A stretch of 20,697 nucleotides of DNA from a virus. The notes under the pieces are model-generated. The model was not told the origin of the DNA. It did not search any database and worked only from the letters and a program-made list of their open reading frames with translations. The stretch lies in IMG/VR virus record IMGVR_UViG_3300005582_001108, positions 1-20,697 of that record. One strand, written 5' to 3'. The translations under genes and the position numbers were made by a program. This document shows positions 13,522-20,686 of the stretch, one piece after another. Within the stretch, counting starts at the first letter, position 1. Each line of letters begins with the position of its first letter.

Positions 13522-15987
13522 TTAAAATGTTCCTCCAGATATTCCGCCCGGTACAAATAACATTGCGCCGTCAAATGTCAATGCTGACCCCATTATAAGT
13601 TGATTTGAAACATTTTGATAAGCCACGCCATAAGATGTTCCGTTTAGAGCATACAACTCTGTAATGTCACTGTTAGTGCCTGACTTGGCGGCAACTAGGT
13701 TTGTCCTTGCATCAGTAGCGTTTGTTGCCCCTGTGCCGCCATTGAGAACGGGCAAAGTTCCAGTCACGCCTGTCGTCAGGGGCAAACCTGTTGCATTCGT
13801 TAGAGTACCAGAACTTGGTGTACCTAGCGCACCATTGAACGTCACAAAAGCGCCAGCAGAGCCTACGCTAACTGCCAACGCAGTTGCTACGCCAGTTCCT
13901 AGACCTGTAATTGAGCCAACTGCTGGGGTTACTGTGGTATCGCTTGCCAAGGTCAATTGACCCTGTGCATTGACCGTAAACGTACCTACCTGAGTTGCAG
14001 AGCCATACGATGCCGCAGTGACAGCAGTATTTGTGATGCTGAACTGCGTTCCTGTAAGGGTTAGTCCTGTACCTGCGGTGTATGAGCCCACACCAGCGAA
14101 TTGAACCCAAGTGATGGGAGTTGTGCCTAAAGTGCCACCAGCGTTTGAAGTGCAAACCCAACCAGTGTCAGCATATAGGGTTCCTTGTTCAATAAAGGTA
14201 AACGCCCCCGGCACTTCCGCCCAAGTGTCCATATCCGTTGCACGAGTCCATGCGCCCGACGCAACCAAATAAATTCCGTTGTCTTGGCTCAAGGTTTGGT
14301 CTTTAACCAAACACCTATCCCCAGCAATCAACACTACACCGTCAATGGTTTGCGTTCCAGACAGGGTGATGTTGGCTGTTGTTGCCGCCACGCAAGAGGC
14401 TTTAGGGTCTAATCCTTGGGCTACTGCATCAACATACTGCTTGGTAGCCAATTCCAGCGCCGACACGGGGTCTTGAGTTACAGCAACCGAAGTCAATCCA
14501 CCTAAAGTAAGACTTGATGCACCCAAAGCAATCGCAGTTGTTCCAACAGTCACAGAGGAGTTGGTCAACGAGGCATTGCCAATGTTGCTCAAAGTATTGT
14601 TTGAGCCACTGATTGTTTTATTTGTTAGCGTCTGAGTGCCAGTTAATGTTGCAACAGTTGAGTCAATAGCAATCGTGACGGCAGAAGAGCCGTTGTACGA
14701 AGTGCCACTCAATCCTGTGCCAATGGTCAGAGGATTTGTTGTATTCGCAGTAATCGTTCCAGAAGCGCCCAAAGCCACCGTGACACCGTTGTAGGTCACA
14801 GAGCTGTTGGTGAGCGAAGCATTACCAATATTACTCAAAGTATTGGTTGCACCGCTTATGGTCTTGTTGGTCAGCGTCTGAGCTGCGGTATTGGTTGTGA
14901 CAGTATCTGCCCCAACGGTTGCCGAGGTCATGTTGAACGTGCCATCCGTTACGGTCTTACCTGTAAAGGTCAAGGCATTAGGCAAAGACAACGTGACAGT
15001 TGATGTGCCCGTTGAGGTTATTTCGTTTGCTGTACCGTTGACGGCGGTTACCGCCCCAATTGAAACGGCGCTGATAGCCACGTTAGCGGCGGCAGTCAGT
15101 TGACCTTGAGCGTTGACCGTGAATGTTCCGACATCAGTAGCGGAGCCATACGATGCGGCTGTTACGGCTGTATTAGCTAGGTTTAGCGTACCTGTTGATG
15201 TGATTGTACCCTGTGGGCCTGCGCCTACATCTAATCCTGTGCCAGCCGTTACGGCTGTAACGCCAAGTCCTGCCGCTATAGAGTTCCATGCGTTAGCGGT
15301 GTAACCCTCTAATGTAGAGTTGTCTGTGTTGTATCTAATAGTGCCATTTGGTGGAGACACAGCCCTATTAGCCGTAGTCCCACTAGGCAATGACACGCCA
15401 GCTACACCGGGCAATACTGGGTTGCTAGATATAGCTATCGTCGGATTGCCAGCAGATGCATTGCCATTAGCGACAGATATTTGGTCGGTTGTACCAACAA
15501 TAGTAACTGGTGCTAGGGTCGTACTAGCGTTCATGGCAACTAAGCCAGTCCCTATCATTTGTGATAAAGATAGCGGTAAACCAGCCAAAGCTACAACTGG
15601 ATTGCCAGACTGACCATCACCATTGGTTACAGCCAATCCTGAGCCTGTTACAGCGATGTTTCTGTTGGCTAGGGTACTAGCACTAGTCTTTACAACAAAA
15701 CCGTTTCCTAGCGTTCCTAGAGCCTGTGCCGCGCCTGTTAGATTAATCTGTAGAAGACTCTGCGCTCCGCCGTCAGTAATCTGCAATCCAGAGCCAACTC
15801 CAACGTATCTACTGTTAGCTAGAGTAGCCTCTGCGTTTACAGTTAAGAAGGTCTGTGTTTGGTTAGGGGAGGATGATATTGCCGACGTAGTAGTCTGTAC
15901 TGTCACCCCATTCTGTACGATAGGTACAGCCTCGGTGCCAGTAATAGCTCCTGCGGAGGGTAATTGCGTTATTTGCACATTTGCCAT
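13522..15987 (-). CDS. Large repetitive tail fibre, 821 aa
   Basis: Longest fibre gene. N-terminus MANVQITQLPSAGAITGTEA is a very common phage fibre anchor. Then come many Gly/Thr/Ala-rich repeats (SNIGNASLTNSSVT twice, TAVTAASYGSAT twice, TLTNKTISG twice, QTLTNKT). About 205-240 has a NGTIRYNTDNSTLEGYTAN segment typical of trimeric fibres. About 500-632 is a distinct module (LELATKQYVDAVAQGLDPKA, LIAGDRCLVKDQTLSQDNG, WTRATDMDTWAEVPGAF). This module is widespread in fibres and may bind or orient the shaft. It ends GGISGGTF. Located directly after the Cys4 gene and first of six fibre or adhesin genes, so it is likely the main shaft. Repeats are discussed in separate entries. Confidence 0.8.
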   Translation of the reverse strand: MANVQITQLPSAGAITGTEAVPIVQNGVTVQTTTSAISSSPNQTQTFLTVNAEATLANSRYVGVGSGLQITDGGAQSLLQINLTGAAQALGTLGNGFVVKTSASTLANRNIAVTGSGLAVTNGDGQSGNPVVALAGLPLSLSQMIGTGLVAMNASTTLAPVTIVGTTDQISVANGNASAGNPTIAISSNPVLPGVAGVSLPSGTTANRAVSPPNGTIRYNTDNSTLEGYTANAWNSIAAGLGVTAVTAGTGLDVGAGPQGTITSTGTLNLANTAVTAASYGSATDVGTFTVNAQGQLTAAANVAISAVSIGAVTAVNGTANEITSTGTSTVTLSLPNALTFTGKTVTDGTFNMTSATVGADTVTTNTAAQTLTNKTISGATNTLSNIGNASLTNSSVTYNGVTVALGASGTITANTTNPLTIGTGLSGTSYNGSSAVTIAIDSTVATLTGTQTLTNKTISGSNNTLSNIGNASLTNSSVTVGTTAIALGASSLTLGGLTSVAVTQDPVSALELATKQYVDAVAQGLDPKASCVAATTANITLSGTQTIDGVVLIAGDRCLVKDQTLSQDNGIYLVASGAWTRATDMDTWAEVPGAFTFIEQGTLYADTGWVCTSNAGGTLGTTPITWVQFAGVGSYTAGTGLTLTGTQFSITNTAVTAASYGSATQVGTFTVNAQGQLTLASDTTVTPAVGSITGLGTGVATALAVSVGSAGAFVTFNGALGTPSSGTLTNATGLPLTTGVTGTLPVLNGGTGATNATDARTNLVAAKSGTNSDITELYALNGTSYGVAYQNVSNQLIMGSALTFDGAMLFVPGGISGGTF
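13950..15173 (-). repeat. Two distant copies of a fibre module in the 821-aa gene
   Basis: The coding units at about 13950-14031 and 15092-15173 both encode TAVTAASYGSAT followed by VGTFTVNAQGQLT. DNA differs at many third positions while the protein is nearly identical. That is the pattern of an older duplication kept by selection, or of modules drawn from a shared phage pool. Confidence 0.6.
14548..14887 (-). repeat. Two copies of the SNIGNASLTNSSVT fibre module in the 821-aa gene
   Basis: Copies at about 14548-14640 and 14801-14887 encode TLTNKTISG, NNTLSNIGNASLTNSSVT. They are separated by about 160 nt and differ mainly in synonymous positions. They lie just upstream of the LATKQYVDAVAQGLDPKA module and show how the shaft was built from repeated cassettes. 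Confidence 0.6.
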
Positions 15988-15989
15988 AT

Positions 15990-16331
15990 TTAGGGACTCA
16001 GATTTAAGTTGTCAAGATTACCATTATCTTCAGGCGTTTGCGTGTTCTGTTCTGGAGAAATAACAAGCTGTGCATTGCCAGTAGTAACAAGTGCATTAGG
16101 GTCAAGCGCCACACTAACGTCTGGGCGTGGGAACCTTAAATTAATACGTTCTGTCTTACGTGCTGGTAAGCGATAGGGGTCGAAGTTATCCTTACATCCC
16201 TCCTCGCATACCCGAAGTCCGGGGAAGTTGGGGTCAGGCCCTAGCGTTACAAACGCCCTCTTAACCTTACAGCGGTCACAAACTCCTATCGCTAAAGATG
16301 TAAGACCACGTGTATCAAGAAATATGGGCAT
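15990..16331 (-). CDS. Cys4 (zinc-ribbon-like) phage protein, 113 aa
   Basis: 113 aa beginning MPIFLDTRGLTSLAIGVC. Four cysteines (Cys18 and Cys21 in CDRC, Cys42 and Cys46 in CEEGC) form a plausible zinc site. Then comes FDPYRLPARKTERINLRFPRPD, an N-terminal/central pattern I recognise from small proteins adjacent to fibre or adaptor genes in environmental phages. The C-terminal 40 residues are acidic and disordered-looking, with several Gln/Asn/Glu. The N-terminal codons overlap the 3' end of the HNH gene by 17 nt, so its ribosome-binding site lies inside that gene. Function unknown; a structural or assembly role is more likely than DNA binding given its neighbours. Confidence 0.7.
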   Translation of the reverse strand: MPIFLDTRGLTSLAIGVCDRCKVKRAFVTLGPDPNFPGLRVCEEGCKDNFDPYRLPARKTERINLRFPRPDVSVALDPNALVTTGNAQLVISPEQNTQTPEDNGNLDNLNLSP

Positions 16332-16950
16332 AATTTACCACTTTGGAAATAAATCCCATAGAGCATCTTACAATGTCTTTTATATCATTGTATTTTAAAC
16401 CATCAAGTCTCAACTCTAAAACTTTTTGTGCCTTGATTGCAGATTTTTGCCTTACCGACTCTGCGCTTTTTTCTTGTGCTTTTGCTCTATTAATTCTAAT
16501 GATATTTGCATACTCAATATCATTTGCAAATCTAACTTTAAATTCTTGACCTGCCTTGGCCTGATATCCTTCTTGACGATTTTTGGTAGCACTTGATTTT
16601 ACTTTATTCATGTAATTATCAAATACAGGGTCTGACTGTCTTTTTAAAGCAATTGCTTTTTCACGTTCTATTGGAGCAACTCTTCTGGCAACCTCAAACA
16701 TCCTTGCATTAACATACCTATTGCCGCCTTTCATAATAACAAGAGCTTGCCACATTACTCCACCGTGCATCTTGGCTAATAACATATGGGCAATAAAATG
16801 CTCCCTAGATGTTAGGGTTACAAGATTATCACTATTATCTGAACCACCTAATGCCCTAGGCATAATATGATGCTTTTCAACATACCCATCTGGACGGGTA
16901 CGCCCCTTTGCTTTAGCAATAAGACGATGGTATGTTAAAATATGATTCAT
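16315..16950 (-). CDS. Free-standing HNH homing endonuclease
   Basis: 211 aa. HNH signature at about 25-56: EKHHIMPRALGG (His27/His28), SDNLVTLTSREHF (Asn42, His51) and a further His55. The middle is a long basic linker. Residues 178-207 (VLELRLDGLKYNDI, IVRCSMGFISKVVN) look like a helix-turn-helix of the kind found at the end of intron- or intergenically encoded homing nucleases. Such enzymes cut an allele lacking the gene and spread by repair. The coding region is visibly AT-richer than both neighbours. It sits in the 20-nt gap after the adaptor gene and overlaps the next gene's start by 17 nt. It is an invader in the structural operon rather than part of virion assembly. Confidence 0.9.
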   Translation of the reverse strand: MNHILTYHRLIAKAKGRTRPDGYVEKHHIMPRALGGSDNSDNLVTLTSREHFIAHMLLAKMHGGVMWQALVIMKGGNRYVNARMFEVARRVAPIEREKAIALKRQSDPVFDNYMNKVKSSATKNRQEGYQAKAGQEFKVRFANDIEYANIIRINRAKAQEKSAESVRQKSAIKAQKVLELRLDGLKYNDIKDIVRCSMGFISKVVNYAHIS

Positions 16951-16953
16951 ATT

Positions 16954-16963
16954 GTTACGTAAC
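16954..16963. repeat. 10-bp palindrome at the HNH gene boundary
   Basis: GTTACGTAAC, a perfect palindrome, lies in the 20-nt gap between the adaptor stop and the HNH start. It is at the point where the HNH gene joins the older operon, so it could be part of a cleavage or insertion site, or chance. No second copy was noticed at the other end of the HNH gene. Confidence 0.3.
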
Positions 16964-16970
16964 TCATTGA

Positions 16971-18044
16971 TTACCTTGTGTAAACGGAAATATTGGGAGC
17001 CCAGTAGATAGGCGACTTGTCGCGCTCCTCCTGCTCAGCCTCATTAAGATACTGTACAGCCATTTTCTCTAGGTACTGAATCCTATCCAAACCCACCTGT
17101 GGTAGCTCTAGGCTCATCCTGTGAGACAGGTTCATCAAGACAGCCTCGTACCAACGCTGAGGTATCTCTAGTTCGTCTGTGAGAGCGCCAACGTCCTCTA
17201 TCTGGCGTGAGTACCACACTGTCATCTGCACGAAGGCATCTGATGGGGTAGGCCAAAGATACACGGTAGGCAAAGGTATTGTCCTATCGAACCAGTATTG
17301 GAATGGCTGATTGGCTGTGAAATTCTTGTTGGGTAGGTTAGTGTAGTCGTCACGGTTGAGTCGTGACATTTGTAGCTCTGTGCTGTTATTGCCAAAATAC
17401 AGCTCTCTCAGGCTCAACGTAGTACCGCCTGTAGCCCTCATCCGATAGTACAAAACATTCTGTCCGGGGTCTATATCTTGCCATACCCACTCATTGTCTG
17501 AGACTGCTACGTCAGTTCCAGTGTAAAGGTTGTTCCATGTACTGCCATCTGTAGAGAATTCGTATACATAGTTCAATACAGCACTACCGCCTCCAGCCAC
17601 ATAAGGGAGTATTCCTATAGAGCCAATGTACTGAGGATTGTTTGTGCCGTAATTGACTGCGATGTTGCCATTCGCTGAGTTCTGTACGCAGAAGGTTGAA
17701 GTGTCACCATCGTACACATTGGCTACTACACCACCAGCAGAGGTAGTATATTGCCCTGTTGGGCGTTCCATGGTGCGGTACAGCACATTCAAGGCATCAA
17801 CTGAGCCTTTGGGTAGGTTGTATATGTAACGGTTTGGGGTTAGTCCTATAACCTCTTTGTTTATAGCCCAGTATTGGATGCCGATATTAATCAGGCTAGA
17901 TAGGAAGAAGTACAGGGATTCACGAGCTGATAGAACTTGCTCAGAGGTCAGCTCTTCAGCTAGCTTTCCACAACGCCTAGCCCCATGGTCTATGAGCTTC
18001 TGAACATTGATTACCGTTGTGCCAACTGTGCCTGAGTAAGCCAT
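16971..18044 (-). CDS. Adaptor / gp4-like head-completion protein with inserted discoidin-like domain
   Basis: 357 aa. The outer parts match a large environmental-phage adaptor family. N-terminus MAYSGTVGTTVINVQKLID with ESLYFFLSSLINIGIQYWAI (42-61) and RYIYNLPKGSVDALNVLYR (72-90); the family then continues at about 222-357 (LQMSRLNRDDYTNLPNK, YLWPTPSD, WYEAVLMNLSHRM). About 98-219 is an extra segment with DGDTSTFC, EFSTDGSTWNNLYTG and LYYRMRATGG, the order of an F5/8 type C (discoidin, sugar-binding) domain. It would protrude from the neck. The protein probably joins the portal to the tail. It is the second adaptor-like protein in the window besides that at 5602-6237. Start ATG; gap of 53 nt upstream. 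Confidence 0.75.
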   Translation of the reverse strand: MAYSGTVGTTVINVQKLIDHGARRCGKLAEELTSEQVLSARESLYFFLSSLINIGIQYWAINKEVIGLTPNRYIYNLPKGSVDALNVLYRTMERPTGQYTTSAGGVVANVYDGDTSTFCVQNSANGNIAVNYGTNNPQYIGSIGILPYVAGGGSAVLNYVYEFSTDGSTWNNLYTGTDVAVSDNEWVWQDIDPGQNVLYYRMRATGGTTLSLRELYFGNNSTELQMSRLNRDDYTNLPNKNFTANQPFQYWFDRTIPLPTVYLWPTPSDAFVQMTVWYSRQIEDVGALTDELEIPQRWYEAVLMNLSHRMSLELPQVGLDRIQYLEKMAVQYLNEAEQEERDKSPIYWAPNISVYTR

Positions 18045-18097
18045 TTAAATTTACCAAGTGCTTGTTTTATTATTGTACCTTACATGACCTTTTGGTA

Positions 18098-18373
18098 CTA
18101 TCTTTTTATTATTTTGGCTGACTTCTTAAATGATTCAGCAGTTGGGGCACCTTTTGAACCAACCTTACGCATACGTTCACCAGAGCCATCAGCAATTCTT
18201 TGCTGTTTGCGATGAATGTTTTCATATAAACCGCCCCCTTTAAATTTCTTACCTTCGTCAGCTTTGGTAAACTCCTTTCCCACTTTTGTAGGAATGCCCA
18301 CCTTCTTGGCGAACGCAGGGTTATGTGCGACAGCCGCCATAAGTTTGTGCTGAGATGGTGATTTGCTTGGCAT
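18098..18373 (-). CDS. Small basic conserved phage protein, 91 aa
   Basis: Starts MPSKSPSQHKLMAAVAHNPA and continues FAKKVGIPTKVGKEFTKAD, a sequence common in small proteins of environmental phage genomes close to capsid or adaptor genes. The protein is Lys/Arg-rich throughout and Gly-rich in the middle (KKFKGGGLYENIH), probably largely disordered, so DNA or RNA binding in the capsid is conceivable but not shown. ATG shares a base with the stop of the previous gene (TAATG). Confidence 0.75.
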   Translation of the reverse strand: MPSKSPSQHKLMAAVAHNPAFAKKVGIPTKVGKEFTKADEGKKFKGGGLYENIHRKQQRIADGSGERMRKVGSKGAPTAESFKKSAKIIKR

Positions 18374-18654
18374 TATCCGCAGAAAACAGTTACTGACGCA
18401 CTTGCTGGTAGCGTCACATGAATGTCTGTATTAAATCTAATTCCGTTTCCGGGGATTTGATTTGCAAACGGATTGGCTGTGGTGGCAATGCTTATTGTCA
18501 ACAAAACGGTTCCGCCAGAACCTCCATCACGAAACTCTATATCTCCAGCTGTACCACCAGACAAAACCTGATACCCAGCTAGGTTTGTTGCACCAGCGTA
18601 AATAGTCCCAGTAGAACTTATGTTAGCTGAGAAAACATTTGTTAGTGTACTCAT
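18373..18654 (-). CDS. Small beta-rich phage protein (decoration-like), 93 aa
   Basis: 93 aa, uncharged and beta-rich: SSTGTIYAGATNLAGYQVL, GTAGDIEFRDGGSGGTVLL, ending HVTLPASASVTVFCG. Short 'G.I.A....L..Y.V..G.AG...FRDGG' proteins are widespread next to capsid and adaptor genes in environmental phages and may be head-decoration or neck proteins. No enzyme motif. GGAGG lies just upstream of the ATG, and a GC hairpin precedes that site (18675-18690). Confidence 0.7.
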   Translation of the reverse strand: MSTLTNVFSANISSTGTIYAGATNLAGYQVLSGGTAGDIEFRDGGSGGTVLLTISIATTANPFANQIPGNGIRFNTDIHVTLPASASVTVFCG

Positions 18655-18674
18655 TCTACCTCCAGTGATAAGTG

Positions 18675-18690
18675 GGGGGGCGAACCCCCC
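18675..18690 (-). terminator. Intercistronic GC hairpin with UUCG loop (terminator, pause or processing site)
   Basis: On the transcribed minus strand six G then TTCG then six C form a perfect all-GC stem with a four-base loop, in the 51-nt gap between the basic Gly/Lys protein gene and the 93-aa gene. No U-run follows on this strand (ACUUAUCAC follows), so it is not a canonical intrinsic terminator. It may stall or partly terminate RNA polymerase, or protect the upstream message's 3' end. On the plus strand T-rich sequence follows, but there is no plus-strand gene to terminate. Confidence 0.5.
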
Positions 18691-18705
18691 ATCTATTTTG
18701 TTACT

Positions 18706-19893
18706 TTACGGCTTTAGTGGATAACCACGTTCATCTACCTTGCTCAATGCACGTTCCATTTCTTCTGGGGTTCCTGTTACTCCATATCCCCCAGCTCCAG
18801 TGGTAACTTTAGCCTCTCTAGGCACTACAGTTACTTTCTTCCTTTCAGAAATGACCGCTTTAGGAGTGGACTTTAAAGCTCCTTCATAGGCATCAGACCG
18901 CGACAAGGATTGACGGATACGATTGGCTTCCGCCGCGCGTCCAGCTTTCATTGGCATTCTAGCCATCCTTCTGGCCTCTCCTTCAGAAATAGAGCCTTCA
19001 GAAATAGGCAATCCATTGTTACCCATACCTGCACTACCGCTATCCTCATCCTCAAATGTACCAAATGGAGCGTCCATGGCAGCACCACCATCCCTATACT
19101 TCAGGTTGCTGTCAGCCTTAGATTGACGCATAGCAGTAGCATTCTCTGAATTGAATGCAGACTCTTCGCGTTTCTCAGCAGGAGTTGCTCTACCACCCTT
19201 CTTGTAGGTACCAGCTAGCTTGCTGATGCTTACAGGTGATTGTGGCTTCTTGCTACCTTGAGGCATCGCGACAGGTTTGCCTGAATTAACAGTACCCCCC
19301 GCCGCGTAGGCTTTTTTTGAGGTCTTACCCCCTTTTTTGTAGCCACCACCGTTACCCAAGGCAACTCCACCAGTAGCGCAAGCCATACCACCATCTTTGT
19401 AACCACCGCCATTGCCTAGGACAACGCCACCAGTCTTGTAACCGCCACCATTACCAAGAACGACTCCACCAGTAGCCATCTTGCCGCCTTTTTTAAGCGC
19501 CAATTTAGTTCCCTTACCGTTCTTGTGTTGTTGAGCGTCGTGTTGCTTGAAGGCTTTCTTGACCATAGCTTTGTCTTGAGCCATATCAGCCTTGCCACCT
19601 TCTTTCATAACAGGTGCCATTGACATTGCTGGCTTAGCCATCATTGCCTTACGGCGTGCTGACATGGATGGCTTGCCAATCTTTTGGACTGGAGCCGCCA
19701 TAGCAGGACGACCAACAAGTGACGGTGTTCCAGCTAGTGCGTCCATGATACCGCCGTCAGCCCTACCCATTGCTTTATGACCATGAGAGGTGCTACCACC
19801 CTTCTTCATGTTCACATGACCACCACTTTTGAGTTTCAGTATTACTGAAGGCTCTGTGGTCTCCATTTTTACCATCGGTTTAAATTGACCCAT
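18706..19893 (-). CDS. Basic Gly/Lys repeat virion-associated protein, 395 aa
   Basis: Starts MGQFKPMVKMETTEPSVILK, an N-terminus frequent in a family of Gly- and Lys-rich phage proteins downstream of the capsid gene. The protein is strongly basic and low-complexity: KKGG and GG-X-GG turns, Met/Ala/Pro runs (MAKPAMSMAPVMKEGGK), then three copies of a LGNGGGYK unit, then an acidic patch (GTFEDEDSGSAG) and a helical C-terminus (ERALSKVDERGYPLKP). The ATG at 19893 has AAGGAAAAT about 8 nt upstream. The longer in-frame start at 19944 would overlap the 43-aa gene and is not needed. Function unknown; a nucleic-acid-binding, core or condensing protein packaged with the genome is a reasonable guess from charge alone. 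Confidence 0.75.
   Translation of the reverse strand: MGQFKPMVKMETTEPSVILKLKSGGHVNMKKGGSTSHGHKAMGRADGGIMDALAGTPSLVGRPAMAAPVQKIGKPSMSARRKAMMAKPAMSMAPVMKEGGKADMAQDKAMVKKAFKQHDAQQHKNGKGTKLALKKGGKMATGGVVLGNGGGYKTGGVVLGNGGGYKDGGMACATGGVALGNGGGYKKGGKTSKKAYAAGGTVNSGKPVAMPQGSKKPQSPVSISKLAGTYKKGGRATPAEKREESAFNSENATAMRQSKADSNLKYRDGGAAMDAPFGTFEDEDSGSAGMGNNGLPISEGSISEGEARRMARMPMKAGRAAEANRIRQSLSRSDAYEGALKSTPKAVISERKKVTVVPREAKVTTGAGGYGVTGTPEEMERALSKVDERGYPLKP
19331..19473 (-). repeat. Three tandem LGNGGGYK-encoding units
   Basis: Three 39-60-nt units, at about 19331-19375, 19391-19434 and 19435-19473, each encode a TGGVxLGNGGGYK stretch of the basic Gly/Lys protein. Codons differ between units. The first and second are separated by a short ACATGG-encoding insert. 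Array length may vary between related phages. Confidence 0.65.
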
Positions 19894-19910
19894 TTTATTT
19901 TCCTTTTTCG

Positions 19911-20042
19911 TTATTGACTGAACTTTGCTAACCAAAAATGGCACTCTTGGATAGCCCCACCTATTGCATTTAGATTTGCTTCCATTTGAATACGTTGGGC
20001 GTCCAAAGATTTAAGTCTTTCTTGTATATCGTGTTCAGTCAT
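19911..20042 (-). CDS. Small helical phage protein, 43 aa
   Basis: Begins MTEHDIQERLKSLDAQRIQM and ends WLAKFSQ: one charged helix with heptad-like spacing, then a Gly-Ala turn and a short Trp-containing helix. The short 'E..I..RL..L......ANLNAI.GAIQ...FWL' pattern is typical of tiny genes in this position of environmental phage structural operons. Its ATG shares a base with the upstream stop (TAATG), and a clean stop precedes the next gene's Shine-Dalgarno by a few bases. Function unknown. Confidence 0.75.
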   Translation of the reverse strand: MTEHDIQERLKSLDAQRIQMEANLNAIGGAIQECHFWLAKFSQ

Positions 20043-20614
20043 TATATTGAGGTTGAATATAATTGGATATAACGAATAGAACCATTTACTAAAACTCTAA
20101 TTTGACCTGCAGGGGTAGATGCTGTTCCTGCTGTAACTGCTAAACCTGCAGCCACATTTTTGCCAGTTCTACCAACTTCAAGTAAATTTAAACAAGGATT
20201 AGTTGCAGAAGATTCTTCACCGAACCCTATAAATGCTTTTGGTGCTGAAGCTCTTGTTCCTGCAAATTGCGCAAAATCAAAAACTGCTCCGTAAGCTGCT
20301 CCAATAGATGTGCTAGAACCACAGTCAACCACGCCATAAACAGCAGTGTTTAAACCTGTTAGTGTGCTTGTTGGGTTATTAGAAAATGATGTTTGAGCAT
20401 AACATCCGAAAATGTTACCACCTGAAACACCCGCTGTGCGTTGATTTACTGCGCCTACTAAAGCTGCTACCGTGCCTGTATAGGTTACAGCAGGGCGTAC
20501 AGTAAAGTCTGTTAAATTATAAGAGCCTGATGCTAAATCAGTAGAATTTAGTGTGTCATCAGAATTAAAACCTGCCTTTGATGTTACCGGGCCTGAAAAA
20601 GTTGTTTGTCCCAT
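20042..20614 (-). CDS. Capsid-decoration-like structural protein, 190 aa
   Basis: Starts MGQTTFSGPVTSKAGFNSDD, a characteristic N-terminus of Gly/Ser/Thr-rich proteins located immediately downstream of the major capsid gene in many environmental phages. The body is beta-strand-rich with no charge clusters (GGNIFGCYAQTSF, NTAVYGVVDCGSS, FAQFAGTRASAPKAFIGFG) and ends GQIRVLVNGSIRYIQLYSTSI, a common strand-rich C-terminus in phage surface proteins. GGAGG lies 9 nt before the ATG. Most likely a head-decoration or head-surface protein. This gene is visibly AT-richer than the structural genes downstream. Confidence 0.7.
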   Translation of the reverse strand: MGQTTFSGPVTSKAGFNSDDTLNSTDLASGSYNLTDFTVRPAVTYTGTVAALVGAVNQRTAGVSGGNIFGCYAQTSFSNNPTSTLTGLNTAVYGVVDCGSSTSIGAAYGAVFDFAQFAGTRASAPKAFIGFGEESSATNPCLNLLEVGRTGKNVAAGLAVTAGTASTPAGQIRVLVNGSIRYIQLYSTSI

Positions 20615-20641
20615 TATTATTTTCCTCCATACAAAGTAAAT

Positions 20642-20686
20642 GACTCGTTAGTCTTGTATGCGTCTGCTAGGACAGTCTAACGAGTC
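20642..20686 (-). repeat. 10-bp perfect inverted repeat with 25-nt loop upstream of the decoration-like gene
   Basis: GACTCGTTAG at 20642-20651 is the exact inverse of CTAACGAGTC at 20677-20686. The pair would form a stem of 10 bp with a 25-nt loop just upstream of the GGAGG site of the 20042-20614 gene. It may be a transcription attenuator or the 3' hairpin of the capsid gene's message, or an operator for a dimeric protein. No U-run follows on the minus strand. The rest of 20615-20697 holds only the ribosome-binding site. Confidence 0.5.

Noticed and set aside
18045-18097. TACAAT -10-like sequence on the minus strand upstream of the adaptor gene
   Set aside because: No matching -35 at about 17 nt, and AT-rich gaps give such hexamers by chance; not reported as a promoter.
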